Of a stretch of DNA of 64,000 bases, positions 7,843 to 16,440 are shown piece after piece. Made by a program: the position numbers and the translations under genes. Position 1 is the first letter of the stretch; the number at the start of each line of letters is the position of its first letter. The notes under the pieces were generated by a model. That model was not told where the DNA came from. It made no database searches and was given only the letters and a program-made list of their open reading frames with translations. This DNA comes from Spirosoma fluviale (GTDB lineage Bacteria; Bacteroidota; Bacteroidia; Cytophagales; Spirosomataceae), in NCBI RefSeq assembly GCF_900230225.1, contig NZ_OCNH01000004.1, forward strand, positions 1-64,000, in the 5' to 3' direction.

Positions 7843-9438
7843 CTACCAACCCGGATTCTGCGTGAGCGTTGGGGTCAGATTACGCTCTTTCTGCGGAATA
7901 GGCCACAAGTAATGCCGCGACTTATCGAACGTTCGGTTTACCGCCACCACCTGAATGGTTGCCAGAGTACCAGTAGCAGTCTTGTAGGTAATGCCGTAAA
8001 TAGGACCGGGCAGCACCGTTTCGGCCGTTTTCCAACGACGAATGTCGAACAGATGCTGGCCTTCGAACGCCAGTTCAACGGTTCGCTCCCGGCGCACAAT
8101 GGCCCGTAGCTCCGACTGCGTAGCGGTGTTGCTGACAGACGGCTGCTTCACGTCGGTACGGCCATTACGAACGGCGTTGATGGCCGCGAACATACTGGCA
8201 TCCAGCTGATTCAACTCAATTTTCGCTTCGGCATACGTAAGCAAAATCTCAGCGTAGCGCAACAGAATGATGTTGATGCCATTGTTGCCGGGATTGGCGT
8301 AGTCTTCGGTATTGATGTATTTCTTGATATTGAAACCCGTTGTTGAGGCAATGTACGTGTTACCCACGGCATCGGCGGTGCCGCTGTTTGGCTCGGGACG
8401 GAAGGTAATTCCGCTGGGCAGCACATCGCCCGTCAGGAATACAGAGAACCTAAGCCGGGGGTCGCGGTTGGCGTAGGGGTTCGCGGGATCATAGCCGCTG
8501 GTAGCATCGGTAATCAGCTTCCCGGCGGTTGTCTCGTACATGTCGACCAGCGCTTTGGTGGGCACGTAGTTGCTGTTCGCACTCTTCTGGCTGTAAGGAG
8601 CCATCAACGCAAACACATTGACCGGATAGGTGTCTTTAATGAACTGCCGGTCGAGCAACACTTCCTTGTTGTTCTCGGCGGCATAACTGAAAAGCTTTTC
8701 ATAACTGTCATAAAGCCCATAAACGCCCAGTTTGATCACCTGGTCGGCGGCATCGGCGGCTTGCTGATAACGACCCGCCATCAGGTTAGCCCGCGCCCGA
8801 AGCCCCAGAGCGGCCCCTTTGGTAAACCGGCCTTTGTCGGCGGCAGCGTAGGTGGTGGGCAGCAGACCAGCCGCTTCGCTTAGCTCTTTATCCACAAAAT
8901 CCCAGACCTGCGCCATGGGTGCCCGCGCCAGCGTACGACTTTCGTCCAGCGAAATAGCCGTCGTGATCAGCGGCACCTCCCCAAACAGATTCGCCAGTTT
9001 CAGGTATTGATAGGCCCGGAGCGCTCTGGCTTCGCCCTTGAACTGATTGATCACGGCCGTATTCGTAGACGGCACTTTGCTAACGTTTTCCAGAAAGTAA
9101 TTACACGCCCGAATGCCCTTGTAGGCGTTGGACCACTCGGTAAACACTTTGGCACTGGTAGCATCATACTGCCCCTGTTCGACATACGATTGAATATCGA
9201 ACGGCTGGTTAACGTGGGCAATGTCTGTCAGGGCGTCCCAGCTAAAAATATTGGCTTCATCGAGATCCGTATACAACGAATTGACGGCCAGTTTGGCATC
9301 GCTCTCCGTTTTCCAGAAAAGGCTTTCCGACAGGCGGTCGTTGGGAACAGTATCCAGCAATTCCCGGTCGCAGGCGGTGAACAAGGCCCCCGACACAACC
9401 AGCATAAAAGGCACGAGTATATAATTGATTCGTTTCAT
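7843..9438 (-). CDS. SusD/RagB family glycan-binding lipoprotein
   Basis: 531 residues. It starts with a lipoprotein signal (lipobox LFTAC, Cys about 23) followed by the SusD N-terminal pattern with LFWKTESDAKLAVNSLY. The middle has the TPR-like RALRAYQYLKLANLFGEVPLIT motif typical of the family, and the C-terminal half has RYAEILLTYAEAKIEL, RRERTVELAFEGQHLFDIRRW and the ending P-x-x-x-x-LTPTLTQNPGW. It is an outer-membrane surface protein that binds oligosaccharide and caps the SusC partner, whose gene ends 30 bases upstream. Confidence 0.95.
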   Translation of the reverse strand: MKRINYILVPFMLVVSGALFTACDRELLDTVPNDRLSESLFWKTESDAKLAVNSLYTDLDEANIFSWDALTDIAHVNQPFDIQSYVEQGQYDATSAKVFTEWSNAYKGIRACNYFLENVSKVPSTNTAVINQFKGEARALRAYQYLKLANLFGEVPLITTAISLDESRTLARAPMAQVWDFVDKELSEAAGLLPTTYAAADKGRFTKGAALGLRARANLMAGRYQQAADAADQVIKLGVYGLYDSYEKLFSYAAENNKEVLLDRQFIKDTYPVNVFALMAPYSQKSANSNYVPTKALVDMYETTAGKLITDATSGYDPANPYANRDPRLRFSVFLTGDVLPSGITFRPEPNSGTADAVGNTYIASTTGFNIKKYINTEDYANPGNNGINIILLRYAEILLTYAEAKIELNQLDASMFAAINAVRNGRTDVKQPSVSNTATQSELRAIVRRERTVELAFEGQHLFDIRRWKTAETVLPGPIYGITYKTATGTLATIQVVAVNRTFDKSRHYLWPIPQKERNLTPTLTQNPGW

Positions 9439-9468
9439 GAGCTTTGAAAAGTAGACGGGTGAATGGGA

Positions 9469-12400
9469 TTAGAACTGTAGGTTAAGACCGAGTGTATACA
9501 GCGATGTTTGCGGATAATACACGCCCCGGCCCGAGCCCGCTTCGGGGTCCAGATTCCACTCGTTGAGTTTCGAGAAGGTGAGCACGTTGGTGGCCGATAC
9601 ATACGTCCGAATCCGGCTCAACCGCACTTTCGAAGCAATAGCCGCCGGTAGTGAATAGGCCAGCTGGATGTTTTTCACCCGCAGGTACGATCCGTCGATT
9701 ACCAGCCGGTCGGAGGTGGCTACGTTGCGCAGGTCAAACTTCCTCGGGAGGGGGAAGCGGGCGTCGGTGTTTTCGGGTGTCCAGTAGTTATTGGTGTAGA
9801 TCGAGTGCGTAAAGCCCTCCTGATTCCCCATTTCGGATAAGGCTCCGGCCAGGCGTGTGCTTACTTTGGCTGCGCCCTGAAAGAGCAGGTTCAGTTCAAA
9901 ATTGCGGTACGAGAAATTCGAGTTAAGGCCAAAGGTGAACTTGGGAAACGTATTACCGATGTTCGTCATATCGTTCGCGTCGATCTTGCCGTCGCCATTG
10001 GCGTCGATATACTTTACGTCACCTGGTTTGGTGTTGGCCGCGTAGGTGGCCTTGTATTCCGTAATCTGCTGCTGTGTCTGGAACAGGCCATCTGTCTTGT
10101 AACCCCACAGCGCATTGATAGGCAGGCCAACCGCAATGATGTAGCGAGGGTCAATATCTGATCCAATAATGTACGGGCCGGTGCCTTTCAGATCGACAAC
10201 TTTGTTCTCGTTTACACTGAAGTTGGCTCCCAGATTATACTGAAAACCCGACGGATTTTTGGCACCCCGGTAGTTCAGACTAAATTCCCAGCCTTTGTTC
10301 TCAACCGAGCCCGCGTTTTGCGGGGGTGCCGTCAACCCAATGGTTGCCGGAATGTCCAGATTCAGCAGAATATCATTCGTCAGCTTCCGGTAATAATCGA
10401 CAGTCAGGTTCATGCGGCCCCGGAAAAAAGACGCATCCAGCCCCAAATCCAGTTGGGTTGTCGACTCCCAGCCCAGGTCGGTGTTGGCCAGCGTCGTTTG
10501 CCGATACCCCTGCACGGCGGCTCCGTTGAAGTTGTAGCCGCTGCCCGTTAGCGCAGCATAATAACTGTACAGATTCACCGACTGGTTGCCGGTTATGCCC
10601 CACGATCCCCGCAGTTTCAGATCATTGACCGTTTTTTGCAGACCCTGCCAGAAATTTTCTTTCGAGAGCCGCCAGCCCGCCGAGAAAGACGGAAAGAAAC
10701 TATACTGTTTATCGCCGGTGAACTTCGACGAGCCGTCATAGCGTCCGTTTACTTCCACCAGGTATTTGCCGTCGTAATCGTAGTTGACCCGACCGAAGTA
10801 CGACCGCAGGCCATAATCCGCATCATTACCAGTGTTGTTTTTGGTTCCGTCGTTGGCTCCCTGCCCAATGGACTGAATGTCGTTGTTATAAAACCGCTCG
10901 CGGTAGGCACTCAGGAACGTCTGGGTGTTGCCAATCTGCGAATAACCCAGTAAGCCCCTCAGATTATGACTGGCCAATTTACGGTCGTAGGTCAGCAAAC
11001 TGGTCAGGGTGTATTCGCGAAGGGTGTTCCGAACTTCGGTCAGGGTGTTGTTGGCGACGGTTTTGGTGATGTTGGTATTCTTGTCGACGTTCACGTACGA
11101 GTTCGCGTAGTTCTTTTCCTGAATAAACGTACCCCGTCCGGCCAGTTGAGTCGAGAAGGTCAGCCCGTCGAGAATTTCCCAATCGGCTTTCACGTAGCCC
11201 GCCAGGTAATCCGTAGCCCGCTTTGAGTTTCCCCCGATTTCGGCGTACATCAGCGGATTGTTACCCTGCGTACTCAGGCCATACGTGCCATCGGCATATT
11301 TGGGTACGGCCCAGAGTGACCCGTGAAACAGGAAGTTGATGGGGTCAATAATAGGGGCCTGCGAATAATTGTACCGGTAATTGATATCGCCACTAACGCG
11401 CAGTTTGGGCGAAATCGTGTAATCGGTATTCAGGCGAATCTCCCCGATTTTGCTGTTGAAGTTCGTAATGATACCGCCCTGATCCTGATAGCGAAGGCTC
11501 AACCGGGTACGCAGAGCTTCAGTGCCCCCTGCAACGGCAATGGTGTGGTTTTGCTGGGGAGCCGACTGGAGTACCGTTTGAAACCAGGTATTCGGCATCG
11601 GGTATTTTTCGCGGTCGGTAGCCGTCACATACGCCTGAATAGACGACTCGGTGAACCGGGCGGGCAGGGCTGCCCCGGCATTGGTATAAGCCACGACCTG
11701 CAGCCGCATGTAATCTTCAATGCCCATCATGGTCGGCTTGTTGATGGAGTTCTGGATGGCATAATAGCCGTTGTATTCCACCTGCACCTTGCTGCCTCTG
11801 GCCCGTTTTGTCGTCACGAGCACTACGCCGTTGGTTGCTCTTGACCCGTAGATGGCCGTCGAAGCCGCATCTTTCAGGATCGAGATTGTCTCAATATCGT
11901 CCGGGTTGATGTCTGACAGCCGCTGCTCGATGCCGTCCACAATCACCAGCGCGTCGTTCTTGCTCATGTCGTAACCGCCGGTACCGTTATTCGTACCGGC
12001 CGTATTGCCGATGCCATTGATGTTGAAAGTCGTGATGCCCCGAACGCGAATGGCGGTATTGGAGCGCCCCGGCGAGCCACCCTGATCGAGCACCGTAACG
12101 CCCGGCAGCTGCCCCTGCAACGACTGCTGGATATTGGAAACCGGTCGGCGGGCAATTTCTTCAGCCCCGATCTGCGCTACGGAGTTGGTCAGGCTATTGC
12201 GTTTCTGGGTACCATACCCCACAACGACGACCTCATCGAGCTGCTTGTTATCCGTCACTAACGCCACCTCTATACGTGTCCGGCCGTTTACCGCTACCTC
12301 CTGCGTAGTGAAGCCAATACCCGAGAAAACAAGCGTGGCATTGGCGGGAGCCTCCAGCGTAAACCGACCGTTAGCATCGGTGCTGGTGCCTTTCGTCGTA

Positions 12401-12615
12401 TTCTTGATCACGACATTCACACCGGGGAGCGTTTCGCCGGTTTCGCTCTTGACGGTACCCGTAACGGGCTGATCGAGGGTAGTAATAGTTTGACTTCGTT
12501 GGGGCTGCCTGGTGCTGGTCAGCGCAACGGGCTGCGACCAGCCGGGTTGCCTGCCAATAAGCAATAGCATTGCCAGAAGACCCGCGCCGGAGACTTTTCG
12601 TAGATGATTTACCAT
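9469..12615 (-). CDS. SusC/RagA family TonB-dependent outer-membrane transporter
   Basis: 1048 residues with a signal peptide (about 8-27), a carboxypeptidase-regulatory-like domain (about 50-118, GTVKSETGETLPGVNVVI), the TonB box region LDEVVVVGYG (126-135), a plug domain and a beta-barrel ending in a terminal aromatic residue (GLNLQF). It imports oligosaccharides in a pair with the SusD gene that follows after 30 bases. There is no STN domain at the N-terminus, so signalling to a FecR/sigma pair is not expected, and no regulator gene is adjacent. Confidence 0.95.
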   Translation of the reverse strand: MVNHLRKVSGAGLLAMLLLIGRQPGWSQPVALTSTRQPQRSQTITTLDQPVTGTVKSETGETLPGVNVVIKNTTKGTSTDANGRFTLEAPANATLVFSGIGFTTQEVAVNGRTRIEVALVTDNKQLDEVVVVGYGTQKRNSLTNSVAQIGAEEIARRPVSNIQQSLQGQLPGVTVLDQGGSPGRSNTAIRVRGITTFNINGIGNTAGTNNGTGGYDMSKNDALVIVDGIEQRLSDINPDDIETISILKDAASTAIYGSRATNGVVLVTTKRARGSKVQVEYNGYYAIQNSINKPTMMGIEDYMRLQVVAYTNAGAALPARFTESSIQAYVTATDREKYPMPNTWFQTVLQSAPQQNHTIAVAGGTEALRTRLSLRYQDQGGIITNFNSKIGEIRLNTDYTISPKLRVSGDINYRYNYSQAPIIDPINFLFHGSLWAVPKYADGTYGLSTQGNNPLMYAEIGGNSKRATDYLAGYVKADWEILDGLTFSTQLAGRGTFIQEKNYANSYVNVDKNTNITKTVANNTLTEVRNTLREYTLTSLLTYDRKLASHNLRGLLGYSQIGNTQTFLSAYRERFYNNDIQSIGQGANDGTKNNTGNDADYGLRSYFGRVNYDYDGKYLVEVNGRYDGSSKFTGDKQYSFFPSFSAGWRLSKENFWQGLQKTVNDLKLRGSWGITGNQSVNLYSYYAALTGSGYNFNGAAVQGYRQTTLANTDLGWESTTQLDLGLDASFFRGRMNLTVDYYRKLTNDILLNLDIPATIGLTAPPQNAGSVENKGWEFSLNYRGAKNPSGFQYNLGANFSVNENKVVDLKGTGPYIIGSDIDPRYIIAVGLPINALWGYKTDGLFQTQQQITEYKATYAANTKPGDVKYIDANGDGKIDANDMTNIGNTFPKFTFGLNSNFSYRNFELNLLFQGAAKVSTRLAGALSEMGNQEGFTHSIYTNNYWTPENTDARFPLPRKFDLRNVATSDRLVIDGSYLRVKNIQLAYSLPAAIASKVRLSRIRTYVSATNVLTFSKLNEWNLDPEAGSGRGVYYPQTSLYTLGLNLQF

Positions 12616-12988
12616 AAAATTTACAGAGAGCTAAGTGGCTGTTTTTCCGTAAACCAGAACCAATAGACTCATTGATGAGCCATCAACAGATGATCAGGAG
12701 CAGCCTGCTGTTGATCAGACAGAAAAACCCATCAAAACAAAGCGTAAGAGGTCCGGCAAAGAATTAGAATTGTTAATTGATAGGCAAAGGTGTATTAGTC
12801 AGATTTCTTTTGCAAGAAAAAAATTAAAAATTTGACTATCAATTAATTACCTAATAGTCTATCGAGAATTGCATGTATTATTGGCAGCATGTGCCTACTC
12901 AGGAAAACCTCCCTGAGCGTAAAGCCGTTAGCTTATTTCGGATAGCCCTATTCGTAAACCAGGCGTATTACTCGGCAAACGACCCAGT
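12616..12988. other. Intergenic region upstream of susC
   Basis: 373 bases without a gene. It should carry the promoter for the SusCD operon. The part near 12760-12860 is AT-rich. A weak inverted pair ATCAACAG/CTGTTGAT lies at about 12681-12716. I see no convincing -7/-33 pair. Confidence 0.4.
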
Positions 12989-13390
12989 CTAGTAATCGAC
13001 TTTCCTCCGCTTCTCCTTCACATCGCCCTTCTGCTTCTTTTTGGTAATTCGCTCCTCCACGGCGGCTTTTGATGGTTTGGTAGCTTTGCGGGGCTTGGGT
13101 TTCTCGAAAGCCTTTTCGATGAGCCGGTAAAACTTCTTCGTTACCTTCTCTTTATTGGCCAACTGGGTGCGCTCGGTCTGGTGCGTCAGGACCAGTTCGC
13201 CCTCTGTCGTCAGTTTGTTGGCTAGTTTTTCTTCCAGAACGGCCCGTTCTTCTTCGGAGAGCACCTGCGAGTTGCGAACATCGAAACGGAGTTCAGCCTT
13301 GGTGGCTACTTTATTGACGTTTTGCCCACCCGCTCCCCCACTCCGGGCAAACTGATACTGTAATTCGGGCTGTAAACGACTGGCATTCAT
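12989..13390 (-). CDS. arfB: Alternative ribosome-rescue factor ArfB (peptidyl-tRNA hydrolase, YaeJ type)
   Basis: 133 residues. The class I release factor GGQ motif is at 21-23 in SGGAGGQNVNKV, and the C-terminus is a strongly basic tail (KPRKATKPSK to KEKRRKVDY) that in this family enters the mRNA channel of stalled ribosomes. It releases the nascent chain on ribosomes stuck at mRNA ends. There is no codon-recognition domain, which sets it apart from RF1/RF2. The gene stands alone and is divergent from the small-protein cluster. Confidence 0.9.
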   Translation of the reverse strand: MNASRLQPELQYQFARSGGAGGQNVNKVATKAELRFDVRNSQVLSEEERAVLEEKLANKLTTEGELVLTHQTERTQLANKEKVTKKFYRLIEKAFEKPKPRKATKPSKAAVEERITKKKQKGDVKEKRRKVDY

Positions 13391-13476
13391 ATCTGATCAA
13401 ATTAACCGGAGAGCTGAACATAACTATGTGCCCATCTGGCGAACAATCGCCGAACGCGCGGGTTAGTTCCCAAGGT

Positions 13477-13502
13477 AGAGACAAGGCATGCCTTGTCCCT
13501 AC
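13477..13502. repeat. Palindrome TAGaGACAAGGCATGCCTTGTCcCTA
   Basis: An 18-base perfect palindrome (13480-13497, centre GGCATGCC) extended by three more pairs with one mismatch. It lies 34 bases before the first gene of the small-protein cluster, so it may be an operator, or simply another intergenic palindrome. Confidence 0.6.
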
Positions 13503-13535
13503 AACAACATCAACAACAAAACAACAAACTGAATC

Positions 13536-13910
13536 ATGATTGCAAAAGACCAGAACCAGATTTCACTAGTCGAGGAGACGGTAAATACCTTCGACGGAAA
13601 CATCGATGAAACAACCGCATCAGACGGTCTGTCGATCATTGACAAATGGCTGAACCGACTGGAAGAAGCGGGCGACGAAATCACTGACGACATCGCCGAA
13701 ACCCTCGAACGGTTACGCCCGGAAATTGACACCGCCCAACGGTACAACCGAATCGACAACCAGCGCATTGCATCACTACTACAGGAATTGATTGAGCAAA
13801 CCCGGGCCGTAGCGGCCACGCCCGAATCGAGTGCGGAGCAGGAGGAACTGTCCCAATTAATTGCCGTACTCGAAAATCTTCATCGGCAGGCAGCCAGTCA
13901 AATCAGCTAA
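13536..13910 (+). CDS. Small unknown protein, paralogue 1 of 6 (G-x-x-x-x-D-x-W-L family)
   Basis: 124 residues, acidic, no signal peptide or membrane segment. Residues 30-39 read D-G-L-S-I-I-D-K-W-L, the motif shared by all six tandem genes. After it comes a helical region with a regular pattern of leucines (IAETLERLRPEI, RIASLLQELIEQT) and a last helix (LSQLIAVLENLHRQ). I do not recognise the family. The gene is first in the cluster and is followed after 18 bases by paralogue 2. An all-helical cytoplasmic protein is expected; nothing catalytic is seen. Confidence 0.7.
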   Translation: MIAKDQNQISLVEETVNTFDGNIDETTASDGLSIIDKWLNRLEEAGDEITDDIAETLERLRPEIDTAQRYNRIDNQRIASLLQELIEQTRAVAATPESSAEQEELSQLIAVLENLHRQAASQIS

Positions 13911-13928
13911 CCCTAAACTCGACATCGT

Positions 13929-14645
13929 ATGGCAATGGATCAACACGCAGCAAACTTAATTGGCCTGACCACTAAGGCCTTTAATGGCGAAACGGCGGCA
14001 ATATCGCCCACGGATGGCATTTCGCTCATCGACAGCTGGCTCAACTTTCTACAATCGGAGGGGTCCGCAACGTCACCCCTCGTTGACGCTTTGGGCAACC
14101 TAAAGGCTGAACTCCAGAGCGGAAATCCCAACGGCGACCACGTAGAGCGTATTTTAAAGGCCCTGTCCAACGAGACAAAGCAAACGATCGGCAGCGCCGA
14201 TGAAGACAGTAAGCCCAAACTAACCTTCCTCTCGGAAGCTCTGCAGGGATTCAGCCAGCAATTGACGGGCAAAGCAAGACGAAATACGTCTGGCGAGCAG
14301 GCCCCCATGACCAGCACGGTTGGGGGCGAATCGACACATAGCGGGGCGGGGATTTCTGGTTTTGATCCATCGGCCGATGACCTGACCGAGCGCAACGGCG
14401 GCACCGTCAGCAGCGGCCCTACGGTGATAATGGAGGATGCGGCAACCAGCGACGACGCTTCGGAACCCACACGCACACCCGACGAAACCGACGACAAGGG
14501 AAGCTCCCGAGTTGGCCCCGGCGATAATTCGACAGCTTCGCAGGACTCCCGAAGCGATACCGGCGGCCGGATGGCTGGCATGGGCGTTTCGGGTGGAGCT
14601 GGCGACACCGATTACAGCCAGTCGGGAGGGCGGTCGCAGTACTAA
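13929..14645 (+). CDS. Unknown protein, paralogue 2 of 6, with long low-complexity tail
   Basis: 238 residues. Residues 1-114 are the common unit (DGISLIDSWL at 29-38, Trp37; then VDALGNLKAEL, VERILKALSNET and LSEALQGFSQQL). Residues 115-238 form an extra tail rich in Ser, Thr, Gly and Asp, probably disordered, ending GGRSQY. None of the other five copies has this tail. Function unknown. The start ATG at 13929 is chosen because it gives the same offset to the motif as in the paralogues. Confidence 0.7.
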   Translation: MAMDQHAANLIGLTTKAFNGETAAISPTDGISLIDSWLNFLQSEGSATSPLVDALGNLKAELQSGNPNGDHVERILKALSNETKQTIGSADEDSKPKLTFLSEALQGFSQQLTGKARRNTSGEQAPMTSTVGGESTHSGAGISGFDPSADDLTERNGGTVSSGPTVIMEDAATSDDASEPTRTPDETDDKGSSRVGPGDNSTASQDSRSDTGGRMAGMGVSGGAGDTDYSQSGGRSQY

Positions 14646-14794
14646 ACGGAAACACCCGTCACTGGTTCAGATTACCCAGGTCAACTTAAACAAAGCGCCC
14701 CGGACGGGGTTATTTGAAGACAACAAACCACTGACAGATCAGGCACTAAATCGGATGACGATACGGGCCGGACTGTTGCTAACCTGAACGAACT

Positions 14795-15136
14795 ATGCCT
14801 TCTCACGCATTGGATCAGCGCTTGTTTGAGCGAACGAACAACCTTACCGACGATAACAACACCGTTCTGGCCTCGCCACAGGACGGTATCGACCTTATTA
14901 ATAACTGGCTGCGGGTCATTGAGGGAAACACAGCGACCCAGCTTATTGAAGCCGACTTAAAGGAACTGCGGGATGAGCTAACCCTCGACGAACCCGACGC
15001 CGACCGTGTAAAGGGCCTGCTCCTTAATCTGGCCGACAACACCGCGCTGGTGGCCCAAAGCCGCAACGTACAGGAACAAACCGAAGGCAAACTGGATGAT
15101 GTAGCCTTTACGCTACGCACACTGGCCGGCCTTTAA
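14795..15136 (+). CDS. Small unknown protein, paralogue 3 of 6
   Basis: 113 residues, acidic. It has S-P-Q-D-G-I-D-L-I-N-N-W-L at 27-39 (Trp38), then the shared pattern LKELRDELTLDEPDADRVKG-LLLNLADNT and a final helix VAFTLRTLAGL. There are 149 bases between it and paralogue 2, without a visible terminator. Unknown function. Confidence 0.7.
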   Translation: MPSHALDQRLFERTNNLTDDNNTVLASPQDGIDLINNWLRVIEGNTATQLIEADLKELRDELTLDEPDADRVKGLLLNLADNTALVAQSRNVQEQTEGKLDDVAFTLRTLAGL

Positions 15137-15250
15137 TTGGTTACTGGCTAGTTGTTCTTAGCTATTGGGTTATCAGTTATTAAATCATTGTCCAACCCAA
15201 TAACCAGCAACGCAATAACTAGTAACCGGTAACGAATAACCAAAACCAAT
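15137..15250. other. Spacer with imperfect inverted repeats between paralogues 3 and 4
   Basis: 114 bases made of repeated words such as GGTTACT, GGTTAT and their inverses AGTAACC, ATAACC. ATTGGGTT near 15164 can pair with AACCCAAT near 15195. It may fold in the transcript; no clear terminator T-run is seen. Confidence 0.4.
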
Positions 15251-15604
15251 ATGCTCGGATCAAATATTTTAGAGGAGGGTATGCTCAATGATACCCTCAA
15301 AGCGTTTCGGGACAACAATGACAGCCAGTCACCCATTTCGGCCACGCAGGGGGTTATGCTCCTTGACGGATGGCTCCAGGCGCTGGAGGGCGATTCGAAC
15401 ATCGACCAGCTGAAGAGTACGCTGAACGAACTTCGGGCGGCTTTGCAGGCATCTCAACCCGATGAATCATACGTCCGGCAACTACTGGGTAGCCTTGCCG
15501 ATCAGGCACAGGTTATAGCAGAGGCCCCAACCTCTGAAGGTACCTGGACGGGCGGTTTGGTAAGCCTGTCGAAAATCCTGAGAAAATTTAGTACCAATCA
15601 ATAA
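15251..15604 (+). CDS. Small unknown protein, paralogue 4 of 6
   Basis: 117 residues. Residues 28-42 read P-I-S-A-T-Q-G-V-M-L-L-D-G-W-L (Trp41). The rest follows the common scheme: LKSTLNELRAAL, then YVRQLLGSLADQ, then LSKILRKFSTNQ. A perfect hairpin with a T-run begins a few bases after its stop codon, so transcription probably ends here. Unknown function. Confidence 0.7.
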   Translation: MLGSNILEEGMLNDTLKAFRDNNDSQSPISATQGVMLLDGWLQALEGDSNIDQLKSTLNELRAALQASQPDESYVRQLLGSLADQAQVIAEAPTSEGTWTGGLVSLSKILRKFSTNQ

Positions 15605-15608
15605 TCTG

Positions 15609-15644
15609 GCTTCTGCCTGGTAAATATCAGGCAGAAGCTTTTTT
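15609..15644 (+). terminator. Rho-independent terminator between paralogues 4 and 5
   Basis: GCTTCTGCCTG (15609-15619), an 8-base loop and CAGGCAGAAGC (15628-15638), followed by six T. This is the clearest intrinsic terminator in the window. The next gene starts only 12 bases after the T-run, so paralogues 5 and 6 need read-through or a promoter inside the hairpin or paralogue 4. Confidence 0.9.
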
Positions 15645-15656
15645 CATTACAATGTT

Positions 15657-16007
15657 ATGGAAGGAACAGGGACAACACTGGAGCACCGAATGCTCACGGA
15701 TACCCTCGGCGCATTTGGCGAAGGTAATCTCACCACGCTTTCACCCGAACGAGGTATCCTTTTACTCGAAGGCTGGCTAAATGCACTACCCGGCGACGTG
15801 GGTGCCGAGCGTATTATGGCCGAAATTACTGCCCTTCGCGACCACCTGAAAACGGGCGATTATGATCTGGAAATGATCCGACACCTATTGCTCAATATGG
15901 CCAGCCATACCGCAACACTGGCGCAGGAGCCAGTCGTTGATGGTGTCACATCCCATCAACTCACGCAGTTAGCCCACGCGCTACGCAACTTTTCCAACCA
16001 GTTCTGA
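15657..16007 (+). CDS. Small unknown protein, paralogue 5 of 6
   Basis: 116 residues. L-S-P-E-R-G-I-L-L-L-E-G-W-L at 28-41 (Trp40) is the family motif. It resembles paralogue 4 most: both start with L-E-x-x-M-L-x-D-T-L-x-A-F and both end with a helix of the type LRxFSxQ. One base separates its stop from the ATG of paralogue 6, so the two are co-translated. Unknown function. Confidence 0.7.
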   Translation: MEGTGTTLEHRMLTDTLGAFGEGNLTTLSPERGILLLEGWLNALPGDVGAERIMAEITALRDHLKTGDYDLEMIRHLLLNMASHTATLAQEPVVDGVTSHQLTQLAHALRNFSNQF

Positions 16008-16008
16008 T

Positions 16009-16362
16009 ATGTTTACGCACGAAGAATCCTCGGCACTGCTCGACTCGACAATGACCGTTGTAGAGGGTGACCCGACCAGCACAACCCCACAAAGTGGTAC
16101 GGGTGTTATTGACCAGTGGCTTGCCGAACTCAATCAGGCAGAGAACGCTAAAGACATTGCCAGCACGCTTGAACAGCTAAAGACGCAGTTGAAGAGTGAT
16201 CAGATCAATACCGGGGAGTTGGTTGGCCTGCTGGAAACACTGGCTACCCACACGACGCAGTTCAGCACCATGATGGGGCCGGAAGGCGATATGAGCACTC
16301 GGCTCGAAGCCCTTTCCTCTGGTTTGCGTGCATTGGCGGGTCAGATCGGAAATAAAGAGTAG
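16009..16362 (+). CDS. Small unknown protein, paralogue 6 of 6
   Basis: 117 residues. P-Q-S-G-T-G-V-I-D-Q-W-L at 27-38 (Trp37) is the most altered copy of the motif (Gly-Thr-Gly in place of Gly-Ile-x). It is followed by IASTLEQLKTQL, LVGLLETLATHT and LSSGLRALAGQI. It ends the cluster, and a long hairpin (16370-16437) follows. Unknown function. Confidence 0.7.
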   Translation: MFTHEESSALLDSTMTVVEGDPTSTTPQSGTGVIDQWLAELNQAENAKDIASTLEQLKTQLKSDQINTGELVGLLETLATHTTQFSTMMGPEGDMSTRLEALSSGLRALAGQIGNKE

Positions 16363-16369
16363 ACTGAAT

Positions 16370-16437
16370 GTAGTACCGACCGTCCCGGTCGGGTGTGAAC
16401 TCAAGTTTTCTCGCCCGACCGGGACGGTCGGTACTAC
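16370..16437. repeat. 24-bp inverted repeat, family GTAGTACCGACCGTCCCGGT; terminator between convergent genes
   Basis: 16370-16393 and 16414-16437 are exact inverse copies with a 20-base loop. Each arm holds a smaller palindrome, CGACCG-TCC-CGGTCG, so the region can form either one long stem or two small ones. A second copy with the same arms is at 63471-63561. It lies between convergent genes (stops at 16362 and 16441). Confidence 0.85.
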
Positions 16438-16440
16438 AAC

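Noticed and set aside
13940..14608. Long minus-strand open frame of 222 codons opposite paralogue 2
   Set aside because: Antisense of the gene at 13929-14645; its protein is Ser/Pro-rich from the complement of the low-complexity tail and has no family features.
14437..14787. Plus-strand frame of 116 codons overlapping the tail of paralogue 2
   Set aside because: Overlaps a better supported gene and lacks the conserved motif; the spacer part 14646-14787 has no separate evidence of coding.
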